This document shows, piece by piece, positions 1-9,173 of a DNA stretch of 64,000 bases (positions within the stretch are counted from its first letter, which is position 1; every line of letters begins with the position of its first letter). This DNA comes from Alphaproteobacteria bacterium. Lineage in GTDB: Bacteria > Pseudomonadota > Alphaproteobacteria > Micavibrionales > Micavibrionaceae. The position numbers and the translations under genes are program-made. The stretch spans positions 1 through 64,000 of the forward strand of contig JAGRIU010000056.1 of assembly GCA_020443075.1 (NCBI GenBank). The letters run 5' to 3'. The notes beneath the pieces were generated by a model. It searched no databases. It was not told the origin of the DNA and worked only from the letters and a program-made list of their open reading frames with translations.

Positions 1-117
1 AATAATCTGGAAGTCGAGCTGATCGCCCCGATCGCGATGAACGAAGGTCTTCGCTTCGCGATCCGCGAAGGCGGCCGCACCGTCGGCGCCGGCGTCGTCT
101 CCAAAATTATTGAATAA
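1..117 (+). CDS. tuf: Elongation factor Tu, C-terminal end only
   Basis: These are the last 38 residues and the stop codon of EF-Tu; the rest lies before the window. The closing residues [15 protein letters not shown] and VVSKIIE are the conserved end of EF-Tu domain 3, the beta-barrel that contacts aminoacyl-tRNA. EF-Tu is the GTPase that carries aminoacyl-tRNA to the ribosomal A site. The gene ends 26 bases before rpsJ, the usual tuf-rpsJ junction of proteobacteria, so it is probably co-transcribed with the S10 operon. Confidence 0.97.
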   Translation, partial: NNLEVELIAPIAMNEGLRFAIREGGRTVGAGVVSKIIE

Positions 118-143
118 GCGGTCGAAATAAGGAAGTTGAAAAA

Positions 144-470
144 ATGGACGCACAAACGATACGCATAACGCTGAAGGCTTTTGACCACCGCATTCTGGAT
201 ACCGCCAGCCGCGAGATCCTGAATACGGCCAAGCGCACGGGAGCTTCCGTGCGTGGTCCGGTGCCGTTGCCGAACAAGATCAAGAAATTTTCTGTGATCC
301 GCTCGCCGCACGTGAACAAAAATTCACAAGAGCAGTTCGAAATGCGCACACACAAAAGACTTTTGGATGTGATTGAGCCTACGCCTCAGACAATTGATGC
401 TTTGATGAAGCTGGATTTGCCTGCTGGTGTGGATGTGGAAATCAAGATCGGCCAGATGCAAGCGGCATAG
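144..470 (+). CDS. rpsJ: 30S ribosomal protein S10
   Basis: S10 is a small-subunit head protein that also, as NusE, takes part in transcription antitermination. The 108 residues are close to the family length of about 103. The signature RGPVPLP is present near residue 38, followed by [15 protein letters not shown], the conserved loop region. The start is backed by an AAGGAAG Shine-Dalgarno at 129-135. It opens the S10 operon here. A hairpin repeat and a second hairpin lie in the 102-base gap before rplC, longer than the usual spacing. Confidence 0.98.
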   Translation: MDAQTIRITLKAFDHRILDTASREILNTAKRTGASVRGPVPLPNKIKKFSVIRSPHVNKNSQEQFEMRTHKRLLDVIEPTPQTIDALMKLDLPAGVDVEIKIGQMQAA

Positions 471-490
471 CCGTTTGCGAGGCGATCGCA

Positions 491-511
491 GTCCCCGCGG
501 AAGCGGGGATC
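491..511. repeat. Short hairpin repeat, single unit
   Basis: The sequence CCCCGC (493-498), a four-base loop and GCGGGG (503-508), followed by ATC, match the hairpin unit found at seven other places in the window. It lies in the rpsJ-rplC gap and has no T-run, so it is not a normal intrinsic terminator. Confidence 0.75.
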
Positions 512-532
512 AGGAATAGGATTAAAAACTAA

Positions 533-551
533 GTTGGGCGCTGTGCCCAAC
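533..551 (+). promoter_or_regulatory. Hairpin in the rplC leader
   Basis: GTTGGGC (533-539), a five-base loop and GCCCAAC (545-551) form a perfect 7-bp stem. It ends five bases before the AGGAAGGA ribosome-binding site of rplC, so it could affect rplC translation. Whether it does is inference. No T-tract follows it. Confidence 0.4.
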
Positions 552-572
552 CTCTAGGAAGGAAAAAAGAAA

Positions 573-1373
573 ATGACAAACGCCCAAGGATTGAACACTC
601 GAAGAGTTGGATTGATCGCCCGGAAAGAGGGCATGACGAGGATCTTCGACGAAGATGGTCGCCATGTGCCCGTGACCGTGCTTAAAGTGGAAGCCTGTCA
701 GGTCGTTGCTGTGCGCTCCGAAGACAAAGACGGTTACGTAGCTGTTCAGCTCGGCGCAGGCAAAGCCAAGGTTAAACGTGTTTCCAAGCAAAACCGTGGC
801 CATTTTGCAAAAGCCAAGGTCGAGCCGAAGCAAAAAATGGCTGAATTCCGCGTGGCCAATGAAAATATCCTCGAAGTCGGCGCATTGCTGAGCGTCAACC
901 ACTTTATCGCCGGCCAGTATGTCGATGTAACCGGAACCTCCATCGGTAAAGGCTTTGCTGGAGCGATGAAACGCCACAATTTCGGCGGGATGCGTGCATC
1001 TCACGGTGTGTCGATTTCTCACCGTGCACACGGTTCCACCGGCCAGTGTCAAGAACCCGGTAAGGTGTTCAAAGGCAAGAAAATGGCAGGTCAGTTGGGG
1101 AACGCACGTGTAACAACGCAAAACCTGCAGGTTGTCGCTGTTGATGAAGAAGACGGTCTGATCTTGGTCAAGGGCGCAGTCCCGGGCGCAAAATCCGGTT
1201 GGGTTCTGATCAATGACGCGGTGAAAAAACCGGCTCCTGAAGGTGTGCCTTATCCGGCAGGCCTGAAAGAAGAAGCTAAACCGGCTGAAGAAGCAAAACA
1301 GGATGCTCCGGCGCAAGAAGAGGCTCAAGTTGAAGCCGCTGCCGAAGCCCAAGAAGAGAAAAAGGAAGACTAA
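573..1373 (+). CDS. rplC: 50S ribosomal protein L3 with acidic C-terminal tail
   Basis: L3 binds 23S rRNA domain VI early in assembly and reaches towards the peptidyl-transferase centre. The core is conserved, including [17 protein letters not shown] and [20 protein letters not shown]; the Gln of GSTGQCQ is the residue methylated by PrmB in E. coli. At 266 residues it is longer than the usual 205-240. The extra part, from about residue 219 on, is a low-complexity tail rich in Glu, Ala, Lys and Pro. An AGGAAGGA ribosome-binding site at 556-563 sets the start. Confidence 0.98.
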   Translation: MTNAQGLNTRRVGLIARKEGMTRIFDEDGRHVPVTVLKVEACQVVAVRSEDKDGYVAVQLGAGKAKVKRVSKQNRGHFAKAKVEPKQKMAEFRVANENILEVGALLSVNHFIAGQYVDVTGTSIGKGFAGAMKRHNFGGMRASHGVSISHRAHGSTGQCQEPGKVFKGKKMAGQLGNARVTTQNLQVVAVDEEDGLILVKGAVPGAKSGWVLINDAVKKPAPEGVPYPAGLKEEAKPAEEAKQDAPAQEEAQVEAAAEAQEEKKED

Positions 1374-1376
1374 GCG

Positions 1377-2003
1377 ATGAAAATGGCAGTCAAAACAATT
1401 GAAGGCAAAGCTTCGGGCGAAATTACGCTAGAAGACGGCATCTTTGGTCTGAAAGAGATCCGCAATGATTTGATCCACCGCATGATCAATTATCAGCGCG
1501 CCAAGGCACGTTCGGGTAACCATAAGGTCCAAACACGCTGCGAAGTCTCCGGCACGGGTAAAAAACCCTGGGCGCAAAAAGGAACAGGGCGCGCGCGTGC
1601 GGGTGACCTGAAACGCACGCAAGACCGTGGCGGCGCTGTCGTTCACGGACCCGTTGTGCGCTCTCACGCGATCGATATGCCTAAAAAGCTGCGCAAGCTG
1701 GCGATGAGACATGCGCTCTCAAGCAAAGCCGCAGAAGGCAAGCTGATCATTTTGGATGAAGCCAAGGCGAAAGATCACAAGACAAAGCCGATGGCGGCCA
1801 ACATGGAAAAGTTGGAGCTGAGCAATGCTTTGATCATCGGCGGCAATGAAATTGATGTGAATTTCGCGCGTGCCACGGCAAACCTGCCGCGCATCGATGT
1901 ATTGCCTTCGCAAGGCGCGAATGTCTATGACATCATCCGCCGCGACGTGCTGGTTCTGACCAAAGAGGCGGTCAACGATTTGACAGACAGATTGAAGGAT
2001 TAA
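1377..2003 (+). CDS. rplD: 50S ribosomal protein L4
   Basis: L4 is a primary 23S rRNA binder whose extended loop lines the exit tunnel; in E. coli it also represses the S10 operon. The conserved loop is seen in [14 protein letters not shown], followed by [13 protein letters not shown]. The 208 residues fit the family. Two candidate starts exist, 1377 and 1383; AAGGAAG at 1363-1369 is 7 bases from the first, which is chosen. The gene begins 3 bases after the rplC stop, so the two are probably translationally coupled. Confidence 0.97.
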   Translation: MKMAVKTIEGKASGEITLEDGIFGLKEIRNDLIHRMINYQRAKARSGNHKVQTRCEVSGTGKKPWAQKGTGRARAGDLKRTQDRGGAVVHGPVVRSHAIDMPKKLRKLAMRHALSSKAAEGKLIILDEAKAKDHKTKPMAANMEKLELSNALIIGGNEIDVNFARATANLPRIDVLPSQGANVYDIIRRDVLVLTKEAVNDLTDRLKD

Positions 2004-2007
2004 GACC

Positions 2008-2322
2008 ATGGCTAAAGCAAAGAAACAGGAAGCAACAGAAAAGAACTACCAGACCATTTTGGCCCCTCACATCACCGAAAAGGCGACGCTGGGGTCCGAG
2101 CACGGTCAGGTGACGTTCAAAGTGGCTAAAAATGCAACCAAGCCTGAAATTAAGGAAGCTGTTGAAAACATCTTCGGTGTAAAGGTTAAGGCTGTAAATA
2201 CGCTGGTGCAAAAAGGTAAAACCAAGCGCTTCAAAGGAATCGTGGGCCGCCGCTCCGATTTCAAAAAAGCAATCGTAACCCTCGAAGACGGTCAAATGAT
2301 CGACACAGGCGCAGGCGTATAA
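2008..2322 (+). CDS. rplW: 50S ribosomal protein L23
   Basis: L23 sits at the exit-tunnel mouth, where trigger factor and SRP dock on the ribosome. The 104-residue protein begins with a lysine-rich stretch, then [15 protein letters not shown], the typical L23 opening helix, and later [18 protein letters not shown], the conserved rRNA-binding loop. It starts 4 bases after rplD with an AAGGA ribosome-binding site. A 56-base gap to rplB carries a small GGCG/CGCC hairpin. Confidence 0.98.
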   Translation: MAKAKKQEATEKNYQTILAPHITEKATLGSEHGQVTFKVAKNATKPEIKEAVENIFGVKVKAVNTLVQKGKTKRFKGIVGRRSDFKKAIVTLEDGQMIDTGAGV

Positions 2323-2378
2323 TTTAAAGGTTTAACTATGGCGGCTTCGCCGATAATGAGCAAAAAGGAACTGAAAAA

Positions 2379-3206
2379 ATGGCATTGAAACATTATAAAC
2401 CCAGATCACCCGGTCAGCGTCAGCTGGTCCAGATCGACCGTAAAGACCTGCACAAAGGCGCTCCGGAAAAGACTTTGACAGAAGGTCTGAAAAAAACCGG
2501 TGGTCGTAACAACACAGGTCGCATCACCACACGTCACATCGGCGGCGGTCACAAGCGCCGTTACCGTATCATCGACTGGAAACGTGACAAGTGGGATGTC
2601 GAAGGCACGGTCGCGCGTCTGGAATATGACCCGAACCGCACGGCTTTTATTGCCTTGATCGAATATAAAGACGGCGAGAAGCGCTACATCATCGCACCTC
2701 AACGCCTGAACGTCGGCGATAAAATCATTGCCGGTGAAAAAGTGGACGTGAAGCCCGGAAACGCAATGCCGCTGCGCAGCATGCCGGTCGGGACGATCAT
2801 TCACAATATCGAAATGAAGCCCGGAAAAGGCGCGCAGATGACACGCTCTGCCGGAACCTTTGCCCAGCTCGTTGGCCGCGATCAAGGTTATGCCCAGATC
2901 AAGTTGTCCTCCGGTGAGCTGCGGATTGTCCGCGCCGAATGTATTGCCACAGTAGGCGCGGTCTCTAACCCGGACCACATGAACACCAATGACGGTAAAG
3001 CAGGCCGTACACGCTGGAAAGGCAAACGCCCGACCGTTCGCGGCGTTGTGATGAACCCGGTTGATCACCCGCACGGCGGTGGTGAAGGCCGGACCTCCGG
3101 TGGTCGTAACCCGGTTACGCCTTGGGGTGTACCGACCAAAGGTTATAAAACACGTAAGAACAAATCGACGGATAAATACATTATCCGCAGACGGAACAAG
3201 AAATAG
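2379..3206 (+). CDS. rplB: 50S ribosomal protein L2
   Basis: L2 is one of the most conserved proteins of the large subunit and is needed for subunit joining and peptidyl-transferase activity. It has the full family length of 275 residues. The motif HPHGGGEGR (about residues 230-238) contains the histidine shown to be important in E. coli, and the end GRNPVTPWG plus the basic tail is intact. The N-terminal half has the OB-like rRNA-binding region, with [18 protein letters not shown] around residue 45. Confidence 0.99.
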   Translation: MALKHYKPRSPGQRQLVQIDRKDLHKGAPEKTLTEGLKKTGGRNNTGRITTRHIGGGHKRRYRIIDWKRDKWDVEGTVARLEYDPNRTAFIALIEYKDGEKRYIIAPQRLNVGDKIIAGEKVDVKPGNAMPLRSMPVGTIIHNIEMKPGKGAQMTRSAGTFAQLVGRDQGYAQIKLSSGELRIVRAECIATVGAVSNPDHMNTNDGKAGRTRWKGKRPTVRGVVMNPVDHPHGGGEGRTSGGRNPVTPWGVPTKGYKTRKNKSTDKYIIRRRNKK

Positions 3207-3218
3207 GAGACTTGAAAG

Positions 3219-3494
3219 ATGGCACGTAGTGTATGGAAAGGCCCGTTCGTAGAAAAAAGCCTCCTCAAAAAAGTTGAGGAAGCCCGCAATGCCGGCAAAA
3301 ATACGGTGATCAAAACATGGTCCCGCCGTTCAACAATTCTGCCGAACATGATCGGTCTGACATTTGGCGTTCATAACGGCAAAAAATTTATCCCTGTGGT
3401 GGTGAGCGACCAGATGATCGGTCACAAGCTGGGAGAGTTCGCACCGACCCGCACTTACGCAGGGCACGGCGCAGATAAGAAAGCGAAGAAGTAA
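3219..3494 (+). CDS. rpsS: 30S ribosomal protein S19
   Basis: S19 pairs with S13 in the small-subunit head near the A-site tRNA. The 91-residue length is standard. [16 protein letters not shown] at the N terminus and [17 protein letters not shown] near the C terminus are the family signatures. It follows rplB by 12 bases, in the invariant rplB-rpsS-rplV-rpsC order. Confidence 0.99.
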   Translation: MARSVWKGPFVEKSLLKKVEEARNAGKNTVIKTWSRRSTILPNMIGLTFGVHNGKKFIPVVVSDQMIGHKLGEFAPTRTYAGHGADKKAKK

Positions 3495-3536
3495 TAACGA
3501 GTTCTCAAGTAGAGCATTAATAAAAGGAAAAACACA

Positions 3537-3914
3537 ATGGGACAGGAAAAAAACCCAAGACGCGTAAAAGAAAACGAAGCGCGCGCATTCGGGAAGTATT
3601 TGCGCACCAGCCCTCAGAAACTGAATCTGGTGGCCCAGACAATCCGTGGAAAATCCGCAGCGAAAGCTTTGGTGGATCTTGAATTCTCCAAACGCCGCAT
3701 AGCGCAGGATGTCCGCAAGCTGTTGCAGTCGGCTGTGGCGAACGCGGAAAACAATCACGGTCTGGATGTTGACCGTCTGGTGGTTTCCGAAGCGACCGTC
3801 GGCAAAACACTGATGATGAAGCGTTTTCACGCGCGTGCCCGTGGCCGCGGTGCGCGCATCGAGAAAAAGATTTCCAACATGACCATCGTGGTCCGTGAAG
3901 CACAAGACGCATAG
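3537..3914 (+). CDS. rplV: 50S ribosomal protein L22
   Basis: L22 lines the exit tunnel with its long beta hairpin, a site where macrolide resistance changes arise. The 125 residues include [19 protein letters not shown] near the start and the hairpin end [30 protein letters not shown] before the ATG gives the ribosome-binding site. The protein is slightly longer at the N terminus ([15 protein letters not shown]) than the E. coli one. Confidence 0.98.
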   Translation: MGQEKNPRRVKENEARAFGKYLRTSPQKLNLVAQTIRGKSAAKALVDLEFSKRRIAQDVRKLLQSAVANAENNHGLDVDRLVVSEATVGKTLMMKRFHARARGRGARIEKKISNMTIVVREAQDA

Positions 3915-3932
3915 TTAAGGAGCGATTGAAGT

Positions 3933-4619
3933 ATGGGACAGAAAGTTAATCCAATTGGCCTTCGGGTAGGGATCAACCGCACATGGGACAGCCGCTGGTA
4001 TGCGGGCCGTGATTATGCGGACAAGCTAGTCGAAGACCTGAAATTGCGCGAATTCGTGCTGGAGCACCTCAAAGCCGCCGGCATTTCCAAAGTGATCATC
4101 GAGCGTGCTGCCAAAAACACGAAAGTGACCGTGCACACAGCGCGTCCGGGCGTGATTATCGGCAAAAAAGGCGCCGACATTGAAAAACTCCGCTCACAGC
4201 TTTCCCGCCGCGCAGGTGGCGATGTATCTTTGAACATCGTCGAAGTGCGCAAACCCGAAATTGATGCTCAATTGGCCGCCGAGGGCGTGGCCCAGCAGCT
4301 TGAGCGCCGCGTGAGCTTCCGCCGCGCGATGAAGCGCGCCGTTCAAAGCGCTATGCGCATGGGCGCGGGCGGTATCCGTATTAACGTATCAGGCCGTTTG
4401 GGCGGCGCAGACATCGCCCGGACAGAATGGTACCGCGAAGGCCGCGTGCCTTTGCACACACTGCGTGCGGATCTGGATTATGGCACAGCCGAAGCGCTCA
4501 CAACTTACGGGATTATCGGCGTCAAGATCTGGATCTACAAAGGCGACATCATGGAACATGATCCGATGGCCCGTGATAAACGCGTTGAACATGCAGGGGG
4601 CGGCGCACCGCGCGGTTAG
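3933..4619 (+). CDS. rpsC: 30S ribosomal protein S3
   Basis: S3 forms part of the mRNA entry site and ribosomal helicase. The N-terminal signature [18 protein letters not shown] is intact and the type-2 KH domain carries [18 protein letters not shown] (about residues 69-86). The C-terminal domain has [24 protein letters not shown]. At 228 residues it is of normal length. Unusually, rplP does not follow at once: 186 non-coding bases intervene. Confidence 0.99.
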   Translation: MGQKVNPIGLRVGINRTWDSRWYAGRDYADKLVEDLKLREFVLEHLKAAGISKVIIERAAKNTKVTVHTARPGVIIGKKGADIEKLRSQLSRRAGGDVSLNIVEVRKPEIDAQLAAEGVAQQLERRVSFRRAMKRAVQSAMRMGAGGIRINVSGRLGGADIARTEWYREGRVPLHTLRADLDYGTAEALTTYGIIGVKIWIYKGDIMEHDPMARDKRVEHAGGGAPRG

Positions 4620-4634
4620 GAGTGGGAAGGGCCA

Positions 4635-4664
4635 AAGGGAAAAGCTCGTTGAAACTTTTCCCTT
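4635..4664 (+). promoter_or_regulatory. 10-bp hairpin after rpsC
   Basis: AAGGGAAAAG (4635-4644) pairs perfectly with CTTTTCCCTT (4655-4664) across a 10-base loop, starting 15 bases after the rpsC stop. No T-run follows, so termination is uncertain; an RNA-processing or stability site is as likely. Its right arm overlaps the promoter-like sequence at 4663. Confidence 0.5.
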
Positions 4665-4691
4665 GCAACTTGTCATTAAACGCAGTATAAA
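4663..4691 (+). promoter_or_regulatory. Candidate internal promoter before rplP
   Basis: TTGCAA (4663-4668) and TATAAA (4686-4691) are separated by exactly 17 bases, a good sigma-70 type match, in the long rpsC-rplP gap. It would start a transcript near 4698 with a leader of about 100 bases, which includes a GTCCAT/ATGGAC stem (4757-4784). Not proven. Confidence 0.5.
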
Positions 4692-4805
4692 GCCCGCGCA
4701 ATTACAAACGTCTTTAAACGTTTAACCATATGGGAACTCTCTTTTTAAAAAGAAAAGTCCATGTGATTGATTTTTTTTATGGACTGATTTTGAAGGGTAC
4801 TAAAC

Positions 4806-5237
4806 ATGTTGGCACCAAAGAAATTTAAACATCGCAAGCAGCATAAAGGCCGCATTCACGGCATGGCCAAGGGCGGCACACAGCTGGCTTTCGGCGCTTA
4901 TGGTCTGAAGGCTCTGCAGCCTGATCGTATTACAGCGCGCCAGATCGAAGCAGCGCGCCGCGCGATTACCCGTCACCTGCGTCGTCAGGGTAAAGTCTGG
5001 ATTCGTATTTTCCCGGATGTGCCCGTAACATCCAAGCCTTTGGAAGTTCGTCAGGGTAAAGGGAAAGGCTCTCCGGAATATTGGGCCGCCCGCGTTAAGC
5101 CTGGCCGTATTATGTTCGAACTCGATGGCGTGCCTCAGGAACTGGCCCGCGAAGCCTTTGACCTGGCAGCGATGAAGCTGCCGATCAAAACAAAGTTCGT
5201 CAGCCGTGTCGGTGTAATAACTGAAGAAGCCGCATAA
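4806..5237 (+). CDS. rplP: 50S ribosomal protein L16
   Basis: L16 stabilises A-site tRNA and the peptidyl-transferase region. The protein (143 residues) begins [16 protein letters not shown] and carries the family signature [20 protein letters not shown] at about residues 79-98. Spacing to rpmC is 12 bases. It is the first gene after the unusual gap and promoter-like sequence that follow rpsC, so it may head a separate transcript. Confidence 0.99.
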   Translation: MLAPKKFKHRKQHKGRIHGMAKGGTQLAFGAYGLKALQPDRITARQIEAARRAITRHLRRQGKVWIRIFPDVPVTSKPLEVRQGKGKGSPEYWAARVKPGRIMFELDGVPQELAREAFDLAAMKLPIKTKFVSRVGVITEEAA

Positions 5238-5249
5238 GGATTAGGAACG

Positions 5250-5489
5250 ATGAAAGCAGAAGATTTGAAAACCAAAACTGCAGATGAGCTGCAAAAGCTG
5301 TTGCTGGACACCCGCAAAGCCCAGTTCAATCTGCGTTTTCAAAAAACCAGCGGTCAGGCCGATAACCCGTCTGAAATCCGTAAGCTGCGCCGCAATGTTG
5401 CGCGCATCAAAACATTTTTAACCCAGCGCCGCAAAGAAGAAGCCGCAGCCCCGAAGGCTAAAAAGACCTCTTCTAAAAAAGCCGCATAA
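5250..5489 (+). CDS. rpmC: 50S ribosomal protein L29
   Basis: L29 is a two-helix protein beside L23 at the tunnel exit. The core, MKAEDLKTKTADELQKLL to IRKLRRNVARIKTFLTQR, is standard. At 79 residues it exceeds the usual 60-70 because of a C-terminal Ala/Lys tail (about residues 62-79), which resembles the tails of S17 and L30 in this cluster. An AGGATTAGGA sequence precedes the start. Confidence 0.98.
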   Translation: MKAEDLKTKTADELQKLLLDTRKAQFNLRFQKTSGQADNPSEIRKLRRNVARIKTFLTQRRKEEAAAPKAKKTSSKKAA

Positions 5490-5512
5490 GTTTTAAGTAA
5501 GGGACGAAAAAA

Positions 5513-5902
5513 ATGCCAAGACGTATACTGGAAGGCGATGTTGTAAGCGACAAGACAGACAAGACGATCACCGTTCTTGTTGAGCGTCGTTTCAGACACC
5601 CGATCTATAAAAAATACATTAAGAAGACTGACAAATATGCAGCGCACGACCCGAACAACCAGTTCAAAATCGGCGACCGCGTCTCCATCATCGAATGTGC
5701 ACCGATTTCCAAAACCAAGCGTTGGACGGTTGTAACCGGTGATGAAACGGCTGCCGCACCGAAGGCTGAAAAGAAACCGGCCGCCCCGAAAGCTGCGCCT
5801 AAAAAAGAAGAAGCAAAAGCTGAGAAGAAGCCGGCCGCTAAAAAAGAAACAGCCAAAAAGCCGGCCGCTAAAAAAGCGCCCGCTAAGAAAAAGGAGTCCT
5901 AA
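5513..5902 (+). CDS. rpsQ: 30S ribosomal protein S17 with long Lys/Ala tail
   Basis: S17 is a primary binder of the 16S rRNA body. Residues 1-76 form the normal OB-fold protein, with the signature [18 protein letters not shown]. Residues from about 82 to 129 form a tail made of Lys, Ala, Pro and Glu, with repeats such as KKPAAKK, so the protein is about 50% longer than usual. At the DNA level the tail contains a 19-base direct repeat (5828 and 5858). The tail is similar in composition and wording to the N-terminal extension of L30 in the same operon. Confidence 0.97.
   Translation: MPRRILEGDVVSDKTDKTITVLVERRFRHPIYKKYIKKTDKYAAHDPNNQFKIGDRVSIIECAPISKTKRWTVVTGDETAAAPKAEKKPAAPKAAPKKEEAKAEKKPAAKKETAKKPAAKKAPAKKKES
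5828..5876 (+). repeat. Direct repeat inside the S17 tail
   Basis: The 19 bases at 5828-5846 recur exactly at 5858-5876, a 30-base (10-codon) period that codes for KKPAAKK-type repeats. This suggests that the tail grew by slippage or tandem duplication. Confidence 0.8.
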
Positions 5903-5905
5903 GCC

Positions 5906-6274
5906 ATGATCCAGATGCAATCCAGAATGGAAGTGGCCGACAACTCAGGGGCCCGTCAAGTCCAATGCATTAAAGTGCTGGGTGGTTCAAAACGCCGCAC
6001 AGCCGGCGTAGGCGACGTTGTGATTGTGTCCGTTAAGGATGCAATTCCCCGCGGCCGCGTGAAAAAAGGCAACGTGCAGCGCGCCGTTATCGTGCGGACG
6101 AAAAAAGGTATTCAGCGCCCTTATGGCGAAAAAATCAGCTTTGATACGAACGCCTGCGTACTGATCAATAATAGCGGTGAGCCGATCGGCACCCGTATTT
6201 TTGGCCCCGTAACCCGCGAATTGCGTGCTAAGGGCTACATGAAAATTATTTCTCTGGCCGGAGAGGTGCTCTAA
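5906..6274 (+). CDS. rplN: 50S ribosomal protein L14
   Basis: L14 lies on the subunit interface and helps form inter-subunit bridges. All 122 residues match the family length, beginning [16 protein letters not shown] and ending REKGYMKI-like ([16 protein letters not shown]). It begins 3 bases after the rpsQ stop, which suggests coupling; the ribosome-binding site AAGGAG lies in the last codons of rpsQ. Confidence 0.99.
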   Translation: MIQMQSRMEVADNSGARQVQCIKVLGGSKRRTAGVGDVVIVSVKDAIPRGRVKKGNVQRAVIVRTKKGIQRPYGEKISFDTNACVLINNSGEPIGTRIFGPVTRELRAKGYMKIISLAGEVL

Positions 6275-6276
6275 CC

Positions 6277-6600
6277 ATGACACAACAAAAACTGAAGATT
6301 AAAAAAGGCGACGAAGTGATCGTCCTGACCGGAAAAGACAAAGGCGCCAAAGGTGAAGTCCTGAAGGTAATTCCTGCGGAAAACCGTGTTCTTGTCAAAG
6401 GCGTGAACGTCGTAACAAAACACCAGAAACCGACGCAGTTCTCTGCCGGCGGTTTGCAGAAAAAAGAATTGTCGATCCATGCCTCGAATGTGGCGCTGGC
6501 CGACCCGAAATCCGGTAAACCGACCCGCGTTGGCTACAAAACCCTCAAAGACGGGAAAAAAGTCCGCGTGGCAAGAAAATCCGGCGAAACGATAGGGTAA
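6277..6600 (+). CDS. rplX: 50S ribosomal protein L24
   Basis: L24 is an assembly initiator that binds the 5' end of 23S rRNA. Its KOW motif is at residues 6-30, [20 protein letters not shown]. The 107-residue length is normal. It starts 2 bases after rplN. In most bacteria rplE would follow directly; here a 66-codon ORF lies between them. Confidence 0.99.
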   Translation: MTQQKLKIKKGDEVIVLTGKDKGAKGEVLKVIPAENRVLVKGVNVVTKHQKPTQFSAGGLQKKELSIHASNVALADPKSGKPTRVGYKTLKDGKKVRVARKSGETIG

Positions 6601-6605
6601 AGAAA

Positions 6606-6806
6606 ATGTCTTCCGGAATGGATGACTACAAAAAGGAATGTGCAATAGGAAAGGCTTTAGCAGAAAAATTCGGACCTCTTGCGGCGAAAAGCGTCGGTAT
6701 TCGAGTTAAGGATGGAAGAATTACAGATTTAACGTATACAGGTGGTTTTGGCCTAACGTTACAAGAAATAAGAAGATTTGTTAGAGAAGAACTAAAAATT
6801 GAATGA
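6606..6806 (+). CDS. Unknown 66-residue protein inserted between rplX and rplE
   Basis: I do not recognise this protein. It is an intact ORF of 66 residues, placed 5 bases after rplX and 16 before rplE in the same direction, at a junction normally without a gene. Codon choice differs from its neighbours: AGA, ATA, TTA and GTA are common and the stretch is AT-rich. The sequence mixes an N-terminal helical part (DDYKKECAIGKALAEKFG) with a short beta-like part (VGIRVKDGRITDLTYTGG) and a C-terminal charged helix. No signal peptide or membrane segment is seen. The base composition suggests a later insertion. A spurious ORF is possible, but the tight spacing favours a real gene. Confidence 0.6.
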   Translation: MSSGMDDYKKECAIGKALAEKFGPLAAKSVGIRVKDGRITDLTYTGGFGLTLQEIRRFVREELKIE

Positions 6807-6822
6807 ACGAAGTGAGTGAACA

Positions 6823-7365
6823 ATGAAACCGCGTTATCAGGAAATATACGAAAAAGAAATCGTTCCGGCTCTGCAGGAAAAGTACGGCTACAAAAACGTG
6901 CATGAAATTCCGAAGCTGGAAAAAATCGTCATCAATATGGGCGTCGGCGAAGCGACCCAGGACCGTAAGCACATTGAAAATGCGGCAAACGATCTGGGTC
7001 TGATCGCCGGTCAAAAGCCGGTCATCACAAAGGCCAAGCAATCCAACGCCTCGTTCAAGATCCGTGAAAATATGGCGATTGGTTGTAAGGTGACGCTGCG
7101 CCGTCAGCAAATGTATGAATTCTTGGACCGTTTTGTAACGATTGCTCTGCCGCGCGTACGCGACTTCCGCGGCATCAGCCCGAAAAGCTTTGACGGGCGC
7201 GGCAATTATGCGGTTGGCATTAAAGAACACATTATCTTCCCGGAAATTTCCTACGACAAAGTCGATAAGATCCGCGGGATGGATATCGTGATTTGTACTT
7301 CGGCAAAAACAGACGACGAAGCGCGCGAGTTGCTGCGTCTGATGAAACTGCCGTTTAAAAAATAA
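6823..7365 (+). CDS. rplE: 50S ribosomal protein L5
   Basis: L5 binds 5S rRNA and contacts the P-site tRNA and S13. The protein has 180 residues, with the conserved [14 protein letters not shown] near residue 30 and [20 protein letters not shown] around residue 110-130. The Shine-Dalgarno region is weak (GAAGTGAGTG), and lies in the 16 bases after the inserted 66-codon ORF, so translation may depend on that ORF. Confidence 0.99.
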   Translation: MKPRYQEIYEKEIVPALQEKYGYKNVHEIPKLEKIVINMGVGEATQDRKHIENAANDLGLIAGQKPVITKAKQSNASFKIRENMAIGCKVTLRRQQMYEFLDRFVTIALPRVRDFRGISPKSFDGRGNYAVGIKEHIIFPEISYDKVDKIRGMDIVICTSAKTDDEARELLRLMKLPFKK

Positions 7366-7398
7366 GCATTTAAACCTTAAAAAAAGGACGAACATTAG

Positions 7399-7704
7399 AT
7401 GGCTAAAGTTGCAATGATTGAGCGGGACAAAAAGCGCCGCCGCCTTGTGAAAAAGTACGAGAATAAGCGTGCGAAGCTCAAAGCGATCATTAAAAATCAG
7501 GATATTCCGGCTGAAGAGCGTTTTCAGGCTGTGTTGGCGTTGGCTGAATTGCCGCGTAACTCGGCAAAGAACCGCATCCGTAACCGTTGCGCCGTCACAG
7601 GACGCCCGCGCGGTCATTACCGGAAAATGAATATTTCCCGCATTGCATTGCGGGACCTGGCTTCTCGTGGTGAGTTGCCCGGTGTAGTGAAGTCAAGCTG
7701 GTAA
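7399..7704 (+). CDS. rpsN: 30S ribosomal protein S14, zinc-free long type
   Basis: S14 is a small-subunit head protein next to S3 and S10. At 101 residues with only one cysteine, it is the long form without the CXXC zinc-binding pairs of the short form. The signature [22 protein letters not shown] region and the end GVVKSSW are standard. AAAAAAGGACG before the start gives the ribosome-binding site. Confidence 0.99.
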   Translation: MAKVAMIERDKKRRRLVKKYENKRAKLKAIIKNQDIPAEERFQAVLALAELPRNSAKNRIRNRCAVTGRPRGHYRKMNISRIALRDLASRGELPGVVKSSW

Positions 7705-7717
7705 GGAGAGCAAAACA

Positions 7718-8116
7718 ATGGCTATGAGCGATCCTCTTGGTGATATGTTGACCCGCATCAGAAACGGTCAGATGGCAGAAAAATCCGTCATTGAATGTCC
7801 GTTCTCGAAGTTGCGTGAAAACGTTTGTAAAGTGTTGGTTGATGAAGGTTTCATTCGCGCTTACAAGGTTGAAGACCGTGAAAATAACAAAAAAGTGCTC
7901 TTGATCGAGCTAAAATACGCAGAAGGCCGCGGCGTGATCCGTCAAATCGACCGTGTGTCCAAACCGGGCCGCCGTGTATACACCAGCATGAAAGACATGA
8001 AGCGCTTTTATAATGGTCTGGGTGTTTTGGTCGTTTCTACACCGCGCGGTGTGATGGCCGACCATCAGGCACGCGCAGCCAATGTTGGCGGCGAAGTGCT
8101 CTGCCAGGTCTTCTAA
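7718..8116 (+). CDS. rpsH: 30S ribosomal protein S8
   Basis: S8 is a primary binder of the central domain of 16S rRNA and, in E. coli, the translational repressor of the spc operon. The 132 residues include DPLGDMLTRIRNGQ at the start, RVSKPGRRVY in the middle, and GLGVLVVSTPRGVMADHQAR near the end, all typical. An AAGGAG ribosome-binding site lies 11 bases before the ATG. Confidence 0.99.
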   Translation: MAMSDPLGDMLTRIRNGQMAEKSVIECPFSKLRENVCKVLVDEGFIRAYKVEDRENNKKVLLIELKYAEGRGVIRQIDRVSKPGRRVYTSMKDMKRFYNGLGVLVVSTPRGVMADHQARAANVGGEVLCQVF

Positions 8117-8138
8117 AGGATTTTAAAGGAACGAAAAA

Positions 8139-8699
8139 ATGTCACGTATTGGAAATAAACCGGTCACCATCCCCGCAGGCGTTGAATTCAGCGTCAACGG
8201 TCAGGATGTTAAGGCCAAAGGCAAACTGGGCGAACTGGAACTTCAAATTCACGACGAAGTGTCTGTGAAACTGGAAGAGGTCGCCAACGATGAAGGACAA
8301 ACATCCAAAATCGTCGTGTTGGCGCCGAAATCCGAAAGCCGCTTTGCCCGCCAAATCTGGCCGACCATGCGTACACTGGTCAATAACATTGTGATTGGTG
8401 TGAGTGAAGGCTATTCCAAAAAACTGGAGATCAAAGGCGTGGGTCTGCGCGGAAATCTGCAGGGCAACACACTGGTAATGTCCCTCGGCTTTTCGCACGA
8501 AGTACGCTACGACGTGCCGCAAGGCGTAAAAGTAACGATGGACGGTCAAACCAACATTGAAGTCTCCGGCATCGACAAACAACAGGTTGGTCAGGTTGCT
8601 GCCAAAATCCGTGGATTTAAACCACCTGAACCGTACAAAGGTAAAGGAATTCGCTATGCCGACGAATACGTCGTGCGTAAAGAAGGCAAGAAGAAATAA
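8139..8699 (+). CDS. rplF: 50S ribosomal protein L6
   Basis: L6 lies near the sarcin-ricin loop and the factor-binding site. The 186 residues hold the two tandem L6 domains. The C-terminal signature [15 protein letters not shown] is present. It is a little longer than E. coli L6 (177) because of an extra acidic stretch around residue 47-53 (EVANDEGQ). Confidence 0.98.
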   Translation: MSRIGNKPVTIPAGVEFSVNGQDVKAKGKLGELELQIHDEVSVKLEEVANDEGQTSKIVVLAPKSESRFARQIWPTMRTLVNNIVIGVSEGYSKKLEIKGVGLRGNLQGNTLVMSLGFSHEVRYDVPQGVKVTMDGQTNIEVSGIDKQQVGQVAAKIRGFKPPEPYKGKGIRYADEYVVRKEGKKK

Positions 8700-8750
8700 G
8701 GACCGTTCTCAAGCAGCGAAGCGATAGAACATAAAAAAGGAATTAAGACG

Positions 8751-9131
8751 ATGAAAGCACTGACATCCGCTCAACGCAGAACATATCGTACCCGCAATAA
8801 GATTCGCCGCGTCAATATCGACCGCGTATCAAATCGCCGGACGCGCCCGCGTCTGTCTGTTTTCCGCTCCGGCAAGCAGATCTATGCGCAGGTGATCGAC
8901 GACATCAAAGGCGTAACACTGGCCGCTGCCTCCACACTGGAAGGGGATCTGAAAGAAAAACTCAAATCCGGTGCCAATACCGATGCAGCTACAGAAGTGG
9001 GCAAGCTCGTAGCCCAGCGTGCGAAAAAAGCAGGTGTAGAAACAGTGGTCTTTGACCGTGGACGCTACGTGTATCACGGCCGGGTCAAAGCTCTGGCCGA
9101 AGGCGCACGCGAAGGCGGCCTGAAGTTTTAG
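8751..9131 (+). CDS. rplR: 50S ribosomal protein L18
   Basis: L18 binds 5S rRNA together with L5. The 126-residue protein has the [20 protein letters not shown] segment near residue 32-50 and ends [20 protein letters not shown], the normal L18 end. AAAAAGGAATTAAGACG precedes the start codon. The 51-base gap from rplF has no clear feature. Confidence 0.98.
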   Translation: MKALTSAQRRTYRTRNKIRRVNIDRVSNRRTRPRLSVFRSGKQIYAQVIDDIKGVTLAAASTLEGDLKEKLKSGANTDAATEVGKLVAQRAKKAGVETVVFDRGRYVYHGRVKALAEGAREGGLKF

Positions 9132-9173
9132 GGATAATTTTGAGAATACTGACCGAGGAAAAAGGACAAAAAC

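Noticed and set aside
522-1352. 276-codon frame opposite rplC
   Set aside because: Antisense shadow of L3; its start and end do not fit any gene layout.
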